NCBI GenBank assembly: GCA_949361645.1
Contig: OX442426.1
Location: 682,001-746,000, forward strand
Length of the DNA stretch: 64,000 nucleotides
From: Spongilla lacustris
Taxonomy: Eukaryota; Porifera; Demospongiae; Spongillida; Spongillidae
Direction of reading: 5' to 3'
The position numbers and the translations under genes are program-made. Below are positions 30,785-43,393 of the stretch, one piece after another (within the stretch, counting starts at the first letter, position 1; the number at the start of each line of letters is the position of its first letter). The notes under the pieces were generated by a model, which worked only from the letters and a program-made list of their open reading frames with translations, was not told the origin of the DNA and did not search any database.

Positions 30785-31575
30785 TCATTGATGCTATCAT
30801 TACCCTCAGTCATTGATGCTATCATTACCCTCAGTGCTATCATTACCCTCAGTCATTGATGCTATCATTACCCTCAGTGCTATCATTACCCTCAGTCATT
30901 GATGCTATCATTACCCTCAGTCATTGGTGCTATCATTACCCTCAGTCATTCATTACCCTCAGTCATTGATGCTATCATTACCCTCAGTCATTGATGCCTT
31001 CAGTCATTGATGCTATCATTACCCTCAGTCATTGATGCTATCATTACCCTCAGTCATTGATGCTATCATTACCCTCAGTCATTGATGCTATCATTACCCT
31101 CAGTCATTCATTACCCTCAGTCATTGATGCTATCATTACCCTCAGTCATTGGTACTATCATTACCCTCAGTCATTGGTGCTATCATTACCCTCATGATGC
31201 TATCATTACCCTCAGTCATTGATGCTATCATTATCCTCAGTCATTGGTGCTATCATTACCCTCAGTCATTGGTGCTATCATTACCCTCAGTCATTGGTGC
31301 TATCATTACCCTCAGTCATTGATGCTATCATTACCCTCAGTCATTGATGCTATCATTACCCTCAGTCATTGATGCCCTCAGTCATTGATGCTATCATTAC
31401 CCTCAGTCATTGATGCTATCATTACCCTTAGTCATTGATGCTATCATTACCCTCAGTCATTGATGCTATCATTACCCTCAGTCATTGATGCTATCATTAC
31501 CCTCAGTCATTGATGCTATCATTACCCTCAGTCATTGATGCTATCATTACCCTCAGTCATTGATGCTATCATAAT
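30785..31575 (+). repeat. 25-bp minisatellite, block 1
   Basis: The unit is 25 bp (CATTGATGCTATCATTACCC plus TCAGT) with frequent 12- or 17-bp shortened units that skip GCTATCATTACC. Blocks 1-4 are one ancestral array of about 4.7 kb interrupted by three transposon insertions. Confidence 0.97.
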
Positions 31576-32380
31576 CAGGGCTCGAAATAGCGGTCGACAC
31601 ACTGGCAATTTCCGAACAAATCATTAATATGTCCGGTCAAAATCAATATTGATCGGTAATTAATGTCCGGACAAAATGGCGGATACTGTGACAGTCCCGG
31701 CCCGCAACAACCAAAAGCGTGCCGTTTGCCAGAAAACAGTAGAGAAATGAATCAAAGAAAACTATCGATCGCTCAACACGACTGTCTGGCTAAAATTTGA
31801 CAGCTATAGCTAGGTGTAGTAAGTTATAATAGTCTGCGTCAGACTACCGGTAGCAATAGCCGCGCGCGACCACGTAAATACTCTTTCATGTAAGTTTGCA
31901 TGCCGCGTTCGTGCAGGGGACAAGTAATGTCAGAGCCTCCTATTTTAAAGACGACGCAGTAACAGACATCACACGCGCGTGTAATGGCAGAATACTGTAG
32001 CGCAACTAACGTCACGGAGTACTACAATTAACGCTAATTAAATTCATTGGGCCTTCGAGCGCGTATGAAGCAGCCTCCTAGGATTGCTGGTATATGGGTG
32101 GTATATAGTATTAAATAGCCTTCTGTGCCAATGGTTTGGTGTAGTGCAGAAAACAAGCGTCGTTTTCGTGCATTACCTATTACACTCCGGATGTAGTTAT
32201 GACGTCACGCTGACGCTTAAACGAAAAGGCTCATTGTAACATCTTTTCGATGTATCCTACTACACAAGATTTTTATGGGTACTGGGGGGAATTGGCAGGT
32301 CAAAATTTAATTTGACAGGACAAATCTGGCATTGTACTGGCAATTTGACAGTACAAGTGAAAAAATTATTTCGAGCCCTG
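31576..32380. mobile_element. hAT-like non-autonomous element (MITE), 805 bp
   Basis: It begins CAGGGCTCGAAATA and ends TATTTCGAGCCCTG. The minisatellite resumes on both sides with an imperfect 7-8 bp duplication (TCATAAT left, TCATTAC right). The CAGGGCTCGAAAT end type and ~8-bp duplication fit hAT elements. No coding sequence is present inside. A short motif (CTGGCAATTTG / TGGCAATTTCC) recurs near both ends. Confidence 0.82.
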
Positions 32381-34251
32381 TCATTACCCTCAGTCATTGA
32401 TGCTATCATTACCCTCAGTCATTGATGCCCTCAGTCATTGATGCTATCATTACCCTCAGTCATTGATGCTATCATTACCCTCAGTCATTGATGCTATCAT
32501 TACCCTCAGTCATTGATGCTATCATTACCCTCAGTCATTGGTGCTATCATTACCCTCAGTCATTGATGCCCTCAGTCATTGATGCTATCATTACCCTCAG
32601 TCATTGATGCTATCATTACCCTCAGTCATTGATGCTATCATTACCCTCAGTCATTGATGCTATCATTACCCTCAGTCATTGATGCTATCATTACCCTCAG
32701 TCATTGATGCTATCATTACCCTCAGTCATTCATTACCCTCAGTCATTGATGCTATCATTACCCTCAGTCATTGATGCTATCATTACCCTCAGTCATTGAT
32801 GCTATCATTACCCTCAGTCATTGATGCTATCATTACCCTCAGTCATTGATGCTATCATTACCCTCAGTCATTGATGCTATCATTACCCTCAGTCATTGAT
32901 GCTATCATTACCCTCAGTCATTGATGCTATCATTACCCTCAGTCTTTGATGCTATCATTACCCTCAGTCACTGGTGCTATCATTACCCTCAGTCATTGAT
33001 GCTATCATTACCCTCAGTCATTGATGCTATCATTACCCTCAGTCATTGATGCTATCATTACCCTCAGTCATTGATGCTATCATTACCCTCAGTCATTGAT
33101 GCCCTCAGTCATTGATGCTATCATTACCCTCAGTCATTGATGCCCTCAGTCATTGATGCTATCATTACCCTCAGTCATTGATGCTATCATTACCCTCAGT
33201 CATTGATGCTATCATTACCCTCAGTCATTGATGCCCTCAGTCATTGATGCTATCATCACCCTCAGTCATTGATGCCCTCAGTCATTGATGCTATCATTAC
33301 CCTCAGTCATTGATGCTATCATTACCCTCAGTCATTGATGCTATCATTACCCTCAGTCATTGATGCTATCATTACCCTCAGTCATTGATGCTATCATTAC
33401 CCTCAGTCATTGATGCTATCATTACCCTCAGTCATTGATGCTATCATTACCCTCAGTCATTCATTACCCTCAGTCATTGATGCTATCATTACCCTCAGTC
33501 ATTCATTACCCTCAGTCATTGATACTATCATTACCCTCAGTCATTGATGCTATCATTACCCTCAGTCTTTGATGCTATCATTACCCTCAGTCACTGGTGC
33601 TATCATTACCCTCAGTCATTGATGCTATCATTACCCTCAGTCATTGATGCTATCATTACCCTCAGTCATTGATGCTATCATTACCCTCAGTCATTGATGC
33701 TATCATTACCCTCAGTCATTGATGCCCTCAGTCATTGATGCTATCATTACCCTCAGTCATTGATGCTATCATTACCCTCAGTCATTGATGCTATCATTAC
33801 CCTCAGTCATTGATGCCCTCAGTCATTGATGCTATCATTACCCTCAGTCATTGATGCCCTCAGTCATTGATGCTATCATTACCCTCAGTCATTGATGCTA
33901 TCATTACCCTCAGTCATTGATGCTATCATTACCCTCAGTCATTGATGCTATCATTACCCTCAGTCATTGATGCTATCATTACCCTCAGTCATTGATGCTA
34001 TCATTACCCTCAGTCATTCATTACCCTCAGTCATTGATGCTATCATTACCCTCAGTCATTCATTACCCTCAGTCATTGATGCTATCATTACCCTCAGTCA
34101 TTGATGCTATCATTACCCTCAGTCATTGATGCTATCATTACCCTCAGTCATTGATGCTATCATTACCCTCAGTCATTGATGCTATCATTACCCTCAGTCA
34201 TTGATGCCCTCAGTCATTGATGCTATCATTACCCTCAGTCATTGATGCTAT
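32381..34251 (+). repeat. 25-bp minisatellite, block 2
   Basis: Same unit as block 1, about 1.87 kb. It contains an internal higher-order duplication: a run with TCTTTGATGCT then TCACTGGTGCT recurs at about 32943 and 33563 and again in blocks 3 and 4. Confidence 0.97.
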
Positions 34252-35582
34252 TGTAGTAACTCTGCTAAAGTACCTTTCATAACTAGTTTTGCTTCATAGC
34301 CTAGCACTGTACCTAGCCCTTCCTTAAACACCATTTCATACTTTGTCAATACATTTTCTAATGAAGCACCCTTCTGTATAACAAACAAAGACTTCCAGTC
34401 AATCCTAAAGCGGTGTAGCCAGTCTCTCCCCAAAAGTGATGGTCCTGCTCCCTCCAACACAATTACTGACAATTTATCTGTTTGGTTATTGTACTTCACG
34501 TCTGCTTCCCATTTACCTATCACTTTTAATGACTCACCAGAATATGTACACAACCGAATTCCTGACCTCTCTAAGACCTTCCCTGACCATAGGCGCCGGA
34601 ATGTTGATTCCGAAACAATAGATACAGCGGCTCCTGTGTCTAGCTCCATTGTGACCAATACTCCATCGATAGACACCTGCAATTGAATGGGTTCATTATT
34701 GATTTTGCACAATACACCTTGTATACGCAATTGTTGGAGTGTGTTAGTACTATCTCCTTCCTCCTCTAGGTCTTCTGACTCCTCTTGCAACACCTGTACT
34801 CCTCGCCGAGATGGCTGCATTCCCCCAGCCTTCGCTTGTACTTGTTTACACGCCCTCCGAATATGACCTCTTTTGCCACACCCAAAACACTCAGCACTTC
34901 GATGTGGGCACTTATCAGGAGCGTGGTCCCTCCGCAGACACCTGTAACACCTCGGGGTTCCAGTTCCAGGACCTGTTCTCCACTGAGGTCGTCCAGGAGT
35001 TACAGCATGTACCTGTTGGTTTTGGTGCTCGGCCAACTCCTGAGAGCGTCCACTGTGTATTTCTTTTGCGCACCGTTCTGCCACTTCGCAACCTTGGGAA
35101 ATCTTAAGGGCTGAATCAAACGTCAAATTTACCTCAACTAAGAGTCTCTTTTGCACTCGCTCGTCGTTAATGCCACATACTAGTCTGTCTCGCAGCATAT
35201 CGTTAAGGGCATCACCAAACTCACACTTCCGAGCTAGCTCCTTAAGCTGCGTTACGTACACACTTACCGACTCGCCTTGTTGCCTGACCCTGCTATGGAA
35301 CCTGTACCGCTGGACTATTACCGGCGGCTTGGGACTTAAATGCTCTGCCATCAATTTTATCAGTTCATCGTACGTCTTGCCTCCCGGTGTCTCTGGCGCA
35401 ACCAGACTAGCTAGCGTCTGGTACGCTTTCGGCCCTATGGTGGAAAGAAGAACTGAGCGCTTCTTACTTGCATCACTCACTCCGTTAGCCCCGAAGAAGT
35501 GCCCAAGCCTTTCGACGTATTGTGACCAGTCTTCCTCCCCCTCCACATATTCTCCAACCGCTCCAAAGAGTGCCATGAACAC
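34252..35582 (-). CDS. Gypsy gag-zinc knuckle-protease polyprotein (truncated)
   Basis: An uninterrupted frame of 444 codons. Residues ~1-190 are a gag capsid-type region (VEGEEDWSQYVERLGHFF, LVCGINDERVQKRLL). Two CCHC knuckles lie at ~213-245 (CYRCLRRDHAPDKC and CFGCGKRGHIRRAC). An aspartic protease core has the active site ELDTGAAVSIV (~315) and the flap/partner LLGRDWL (~392). The frame ends in codons belonging to the LTR remnant (GTLAELLQ, stop at the element's edge and target duplication), so the last residues are not original polyprotein. It is surprisingly intact for a deleted element. Confidence 0.9.
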
Positions 35583-35708
35583 CCTCGTCGCCAGTTATGT
35601 AGTAACTCGGCTAAAGTACCAATTTTAATCTGTCAAAATCCAATGCGGCAACACTTAAATACTAGCATGCGCATGCGCGTTGCATAATATAATACATCAG
35701 TTATCACA
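34252..35708 (-). mobile_element. Short-LTR Gypsy element reduced to LTR-gag-protease
   Basis: Both edges are sharp: 5-bp target duplication GCTAT at 34247-34251 and 35709-35713. On the minus strand a 111-bp LTR (TG...CA, 35708-35598) is followed by TAACTGGCGACGAGG, a likely primer-binding region, then gag-protease. At the far end only 23 bp matching the LTR 3' end remain (34252-34274, one mismatch). RT, RNase H, integrase and most of the 3' LTR are missing, joined at the GGTACTTTAG motif. Confidence 0.88.
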
Positions 35709-37183
35709 GCTATCATTACCCTCAGTCATTGATGCTATCATTACCCTCAGTCATTGATGCTATCATTACCCTCAGTCATTGATGCTATCATTACCCTCAG
35801 TCATTGATGCTATCATTACCCTCAGTCATTGGTGCTATCATTACCCTCAGTCATTGATGCTATCATTACCCTCAGTCATTGATGCTATCATTACCCTCAG
35901 TCATTGATGCTATCATTACCCTCAGTCATTGGTACTATCATTACCCTCAGTCATTGATGCTATCATTACCCTCAGTCATTGATGCTATCATTACCCTCAG
36001 TCATTGATGCTATCATTACCCTCAGTCATTGATGCTATCATTACCCTCAGTCATTGATGCTATCATTACCCTCAGTCATTGATGCTATCATTACCCTCAG
36101 TCATTGATGCTATCATTACCCTCAGTCATTGATGCTATCATTACCCTCAGTCATTGATGCTATCATTACCCTCAGTCATTGATGCTATCATTACCCTCAG
36201 TCATTGATGCTATCATTACCCTCAGTCATTGATGCTATCATTACCCTCAGTCATTGATGCTATCATTACCCTCAGTCATTGGTGCTATCATTACCCTCAG
36301 TCATTGATGCCCTCAGTCATTGATGCTATCATTACCCTCAGTCATTGATGCTATCATTAGCCTCAGTCATTGATGCTATCATTACCCTCAGTCATTGATG
36401 CTATCATTACCCTCAGTCATTGATGCTATCATTACCCTCAGTCATTGGTGCTATCATTACCCTCAGTCATTGATGCCCTCAGTCATTGATGCTATCATTA
36501 CCCTCAGTCATTGATGCTATCATTACCCTCAGTCATTGATGCTATCATTACCCTCAGTCATTGATGCTATCATTACCCTCAGTCATTGATGCTATCATTA
36601 CCCTCAGTCATTGATGCTATCATTACCCTCAGTCATTCATTACCCTCAGTCATTGATGCTATCATTACCCTCAGTCATTGATGCTATCATTACCCTCAGT
36701 CATTGATGCTATCATTACCCTCAGTCATTGATGCTATCATTACCCTCAGTCATTCATTACCCTCAGTCATTGATGCTATCATTACCCTCAGTCATTCATT
36801 ACCCTCAGTCATTGATGCTATCATTACCCTCAGTCATTGATGCTATCATTACCCTCAGTCATTGATGCTATCATTACCCTCAGTCATTGATGCTATCATT
36901 ACCCTCAGTCTTTGATGCTATCATTACCCTCAGTCACTGGTGCTATCATTACCCTCAGTCATTGATGCTATCATTACCCTCAGTCATTGATGCTATCATT
37001 ACCCTCAGTCATTGATGCCCTCAGTCATTGATGCTATCATTACCCTCAGTCATTGATGCTATCATTACCCTCAGTCATTGATGCTATCATTACCCTCAGT
37101 CATTGATGCCCTCAGTCATTGATGCTATCATTACCCTCAGTCATTGATGCTATCATTATACCCTCAGTCATTGATGCTATCAT
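35709..37183 (+). repeat. 25-bp minisatellite, block 3
   Basis: Continuation of the same array. It starts with the GCTAT target duplication of the LTR element and ends with the CAT target duplication of the next element. Confidence 0.97.
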
Positions 37184-37834
37184 CACTGTGTAAAAAGGGT
37201 TGTTATACAGTACTGTATAACGCGTGTATTCATGTGTTATGCACACGTTATACACGTGTTATCCGCATGTGTATAACTTTGCGTATGGATACTCTATACA
37301 CAGTTGCGTATAACAACTATAGTATAACACTGTGTATAACTTCTGTATAACATTTTGTATAACAATGTATAACAATATGTATAACAATAGCAAATGGAGT
37401 AAAACATTGCGTATAACATAATTATGAATTTTTAATTATTGCTCGTTACCAGGCCTCTTCTATAAATATTATGATATAAGCAAGTACATAAGTACATGGA
37501 ACAACAACAACAAAAAAACAACAACAGAGAACGAGTTCAACGGTGAAGCATCCATGCAGGTGGAAAGGCCATCAGAAAAGTTCCGAGCGCGGTGGGCCCA
37601 ATCGTCTCTCCTTCCGTGGCGCCTGAGTCCAAAAACGTGTTTAGTTCCTCTGATCTCCTCTTATCATCGTCCCATTGTCCAGTTCTTCCTCTTCCGACAC
37701 GTTAAGTACATCCCTTTCTTGCATGATCGGTTACTTGTTCGGATCGCCGCTCCCATAGCTATAGTGTATATATAATTAATACTAGACAACATTTTTTAAT
37801 TCAAGCGCTTACCTAGTTGTGCTCGGATTGGATG

Positions 37835-37956
37835 CCCTTCTTTTGAATCGGCTTCAGTAAGAATGCGTTTCAAAGTTCGGTTGTAGTTCGCTATGCCCTT
37901 CTTTTGAATCGGCTTCAGTAAGAATGCGTTTCAAAGTTCGGTTGTAGTTCGCTATG
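37835..37956. repeat. 61-bp direct tandem duplication
   Basis: Two identical adjacent copies beginning CCCTTCTTTTGAATCGGC inside the 5.7-kb CACTA element. Being identical they are probably recent. Confidence 0.9.
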
Positions 37957-38689
37957 CCAACTACATTAGCAAAAATGAAAGGATTCACACCTTTAACCAA
38001 CAACAAGTATACCTTCAACCTCTTCTTCGCTGATATCCGAGACATCACTTTAGCATTATGGACGCTTGAGGTTCTGAGAACAAAGAATTCCCGTTACTAA
38101 TACAAAGCCACACTGCTTACGCTTCTTGAGACTTCAGCTGATTCTCCTCAGTAGGAAGGGGGAAAAAGAAGCTGATATAAAGTTACTGTACCTGCAAAGA
38201 AAGTGATGTCTTACTCTCTCGAGTTGGTGTTACAGAGACAGTTTTGGTCGCAACCTCGATTACTAATAGTTGTACACATCCGCTGCTGAAAATGATTCTC
38301 CTGCTGGAGTAGTGCAAACAGCATCGCCATGCTGCCTAGGACCCAAGGTTCGGCGCGGTCTTCTTCGTCATCATGGTACTAGTATATAGACTGATAGGTT
38401 CTGCTGTGACATGAATAGATCGTTGCTCAGGAACCTGTTCGAGGAGAAACGTGGGAATTAGCCACTAGTCCCTCAATTTACTTGATAACCCACCTAAGAT
38501 ACTTCTTCTGGCTCATAGGAACGTACGGTTAGTTCCAGTATTATAGATTTCCCGACGATGACGCCATACACGCATATCATGTGGCTTTGAAGAGTCTACG
38601 CATGCGCGTTACATTCATTTGAAATGGAAGCCTCGTACGCGCTGTATTTGTTCTGTTCAAAGTGGGGTTTCAAAAGCAAAAGCAACATA

Positions 38690-39190
38690 TTTGATGCACA
38701 CACGAATATCGGGTATGGCCACGAAAATAATTCTATTTGATGCACACCAGCGACCATGACTCTATTAAATGCACACCAGGGACTGCCACTTTATTTGATG
38801 CAATAAAATCCAATTCAATACAAACCTGGGTCTGGCCGCTATCTTGATTCTATTTGAAGCACACTAAGTGTGGTCGCTAACATGATTCTATCTAATGCCC
38901 ACCAGGGACTGCCACTAGCATGACTTGATTTGTAGTTTTAGCTATAGTCATGCTAGCAGCAATCCAGTCACTGTAGAGGTGTGCATCAGATAGAATCATA
39001 TTAGCGGCCAGACCTGGTGTGCAACAAATAAGGTCATGCTATTGGAATCTTATTCACTTTAATGTAATAGAGTCTTGGTAGTGACCAGGATAGCCTGATT
39101 TAATTGATGCAGATTCAATCCGATGAGCCGCTATCCTGATTCCATTTGATGCACATCACTCTAGAAGATGCACACCAGGGACTGGTGATA
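38690..39190. repeat. Degenerate tandem repeat (TTTGATGCACACCAGGGACT-like)
   Basis: Several diverged copies of a ~55-65 bp unit with ATTTGATGCACACCAGGGA and TGATTCTATTTGA in both orientations. No coding potential. Confidence 0.65.
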
Positions 39191-40076
39191 GCATGATGTA
39201 TAGAAGAAGTGTACTGTGTCATTGCTATAAGTACTCACAAACTTGCTTTTTTACAATGTTCATATGTGACCACACCCCTTTATGTAAGACATCTATCAAC
39301 ATGACATGTACATGGATGGAAAAGTTCAGTTACAACCAGTGCAGATTGAATAGTACACAACATGTACATGTACATACATGTACAGATGTAACAATACACC
39401 AAATATAAGTTCACATCAAATCTCCCAGTTTCCATCAATGTAAAGCTAGATCTAATCAGGAAAAATATATATTAAGACATCACATCATTATCATGCAAAC
39501 ATACCACATATACAATCTGCTGAAGACTAGTGAGAAGGATAGATTTTTTGGGCACACAGCCACTTGATGGCAGTAATACTATAGTGCCACCTCCATGGAA
39601 GCTGCCAGGCCTCTAGCTAAACCCTCTGCCATATTTTCTTTCTGAATGCTCCAAAATTACAATGCACATTGGCCCCTTTCAAACTAATAACCACATTCTG
39701 AGCATCTTCAAGCTTCATTCTTCTGCCTGGTCCTACTTGCACAGAAATAAGCACACACAGACAAAGGTAAACATATGCAGATGCACATGCACATACTGTA
39801 CAGTGTGTACAAAATGCTGTAGCTGCATGCACACATGCATAGAAGCACGACACTAAAATGTATGCACGTGCATACCACATAAAAATACACCTGTAATACA
39901 TGTGCACACACATGCACAAAAAGCACAAACACATATGTACAGCGACATACATGTACCACTAACCAGAAGAGCTATGGTTGGCCAGCTTGAGACATACAAT
40001 TGTACCTGCTTCCACTGCCTGCAAGGATTCATACTACTATTCCACACCAATGGACACACAAACGAACCTGGTTACA

Positions 40077-40214
<138 letters not shown>

Positions 40215-42161
40215 CTGCCATACAGGTGTTTGTGTCTTTTTTAAAAGGACCTAATGTATGTGTGTATATACATGTATGTCATGCACTTGGGGAGGATGGC
40301 CCATCATTGTCAAGACCCTAGCTCGCAGACAAACATTCAGAAGCTGACAACATTAGCGTAGTACATGTTGCTTTAATTATTTGACATCATGGATGTGTTT
40401 AACTACAGGCAATGCTCACACACACTCACATACAAACATAGTGCATAACAGAAATAAATAAGAACTTTGCACAATCATAATGTTCTTGCTAATATCCTCT
40501 CAATGCAACCACTACAAGTGCTATACAGCTAGGCACCAAAACATATTACCCAGGCAGTAAAGAGGCTGGGGTCTAACTGGCAGTAAAAAAAACACACACA
40601 GTGAATGATAAATACTCCAGAGTCACACCAATGCAATGACACTTCTGTCAGTGCAAACATTGGCAAGGATGCCCCAGTTATCAAGACAGTGGCTGGGGTA
40701 GCCTCATATGGGGTGCGGCAAAGCAGCCATACCCTCCAACTGTGCACAGCAACATAAGTATATGTTGTTCTGTGAGTGCATTACCGCTTTGCAACCCTAA
40801 TGTATGTTAGAACTTCAAGTGTGTGTATGTGTGCGTGTACACATGTATGTGTCTTAGTGTGTGTATGTGTGTTTTAAGTGTGTGTATGTGTGTTTAAGTG
40901 TGTGTTAGGGTACTGTTTAGGGAGCTAAACAGAGTTTAATGGGGCTCTGGTAACTATCAGCATTTGTGGGCAGAGGCAATGCGGTTACATAGGCTCATGG
41001 TCTTAGGCGGATGGGAGCCTCATCCTCCCTAATGTTACCCTTTGTGACCATGGCCGGCTTATGAGATTATATGCACACATGGGCAGCCTCCCAGCAGTCC
41101 ACTGGTGCTTCAGGAGAGCTTGTCTGTTTGCATCACCCACCCTCCACCCCTGCATCACCTTTGTACCCTTTCTGTGTATTTCTTACTTACTGCCGTCATG
41201 CCCATTCATATTAAATACAGCCAGGGTGGGTTCCTACCAGGCTTGATCTTCTAACTCAGGGACCCAAGCCTGGGCCAGCGTCCTGGCTTGGTACACAGGT
41301 CACCCAGATGGTGGCCAGTGCCTCCAACTGGTGCTTGTCTCCCCAAGTCTCCCCCCACATGACGCATGGCTTGGCCTCCAGGACTCCCAACTGGTGATCT
41401 GCGTCACTCACGGGAGCTCCCCACGGCCAACAGGTTGGGGTTGGCAGGGTCACAGCTCAGGGGGGTTCTCGCTCTGGCCCCCTATTCTCGCCAATCAGTT
41501 AACTGGGTTGTGTTGGACAGAAGCAATTGTAGCTGAGGAGCTAGGGGCTGGGTGCATACACCTACTTAGCCTGGGGAAGTACTAGGCTTGGTGCTAGTGT
41601 GTGTAATAGTGTGTGCATGTGTGTACATATGTGTGTGTGTGCACGTGTGCATGTGTGTACACATGTGTGTATGTTTGTACAAATGTGTTGTGTACACATG
41701 TGTATGTGTGTTAGTGTGTGTATGTGTGATGTTTGTGTGTGTATGTGTGTACACATGTGTGCGTTAGAGTATGTATTAGTGTGTGTCCATTGTGTGTACA
41801 CATGTGTGTGTTAGTGTGTGTGTGCATGATGAGTGTTTAGTAGGCGATGGAGTTGGTGTTAGGGTGAGTAGGAATGTTAAATACTTAACCATCTGGTCAT
41901 GTGTCAAGCACAGATCCTGCATGCTTGATATAGAACCAGTGATCTAGAATATGCACACCTTGATCTGAGACCCTGACAAGGTCATTATGGAAGGGCCCAA
42001 AAACATATATATGTTGTGTACACATGTATACATGCACGCATATACATATGAATACATACATGCATATAATGAACTCATGAACCAAATGCACACATACATG
42101 TTCACACTGACAAACAGTCGCACACACATACGCGCGCGCGCACACACACACACGCACACGC

Positions 42162-42202
<41 letters not shown>

Positions 42203-42859
42203 CACACGCAGCATGTAGCCTGACCCTAGACTACTACTTACGATCAGATCAGAAAAGGTTAGTACTAGTACACTGTACATGTATGCATATTAGACAACCA
42301 CAAATTATTTTAATACTAGTATACTGTATAGCAAAACTGCATTGGCTTACCTTGCAGTGGTGACTCCATCCCACGCGACGTCTACACAACTTAAAAGCTT
42401 GCGGCTTTTTGGCTGCACACATCATCACTGGAACTGTATAGATGATTCAGGTTCAAATGTGCGCAATTCGTCGCTAGAGCTCTATTTTTTCTAGCACGTG
42501 TGAACGTACATTTTAGCCAGACCTCCGACCAACCAGATACGCTATCCCTCTGCGATTTCTTTGTTTGGAACTTCGGAACGCGTAGGCATCTTTTAGAATT
42601 AATAGCCTATTATTAATAATAGCTAGTATATATTGTGTGCATATGTGCAACGAATTACGCCCTCGGATCGGTAGAATGTAAGTAGCATAGTTATACACAG
42701 TTATACAAAATGTGTATAACAACTGTGGTTTTTTGATTAGCACACACTGCTATTATACACAGTTATACACAATTATACGCAATGTGTATAACAGGTACTG
42801 TATAACTACTTGTATAACAATGTTATACAGGCGAGTATAACAACCCTTTTTACACAGTG

Positions 42860-43379
42860 CATTACCCTCAGTCATTGGTGCTATCATTACCCTCAGTCAT
42901 TGATGCCCTCAGTCATTGATGCTATCATTACCCTCAGTCATTGATGCTATCATTACCCTCAGTCATTGATGCTATCATTACCCTCAGTCATTGATGCTAT
43001 CATTACCCTCAGTCATTCATTACCCTCAGTCATTGATGCTATCATTCCCTCAGTCATTCATTACCCTCAGTCATTGATGCTATCATTACCCTCAGTCATT
43101 GATGCTATCATTACCCTCAGTCATTGATGCTATCATTACCCTCAGTCATTGATGCTATCATTACCCTCAGTCATTGATGCTATCATTACTCTCAGTCATT
43201 GATGCTATCATTACCCTCAGTCATTGATGCTATCATTACCCTCAGTCTTTGATGCTATCATTACCCTCAGTCACTGGTGCTATCATTACCCTCAGTCATT
43301 CATTACCCTCAGTCATTGGTGCTATCATTACCCTCAGTCATTCATTACCCTCAGTCATTGATGCTATCATTACCCTCAG
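42860..43379 (+). repeat. 25-bp minisatellite, block 4
   Basis: End of the array. It stops 14 bp from the stop codon of the p53-family gene on the opposite strand, so that gene's 3' UTR should consist of this repeat. Confidence 0.97.
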
Positions 43380-43393
43380 GAGATGCTGTGTGG

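Noticed and set aside
41331..41585. 84-codon + strand open frame in GC-richer DNA inside the 5.7-kb element
   Set aside because: No family similarity recognised and no supporting neighbours; cannot be told from chance.
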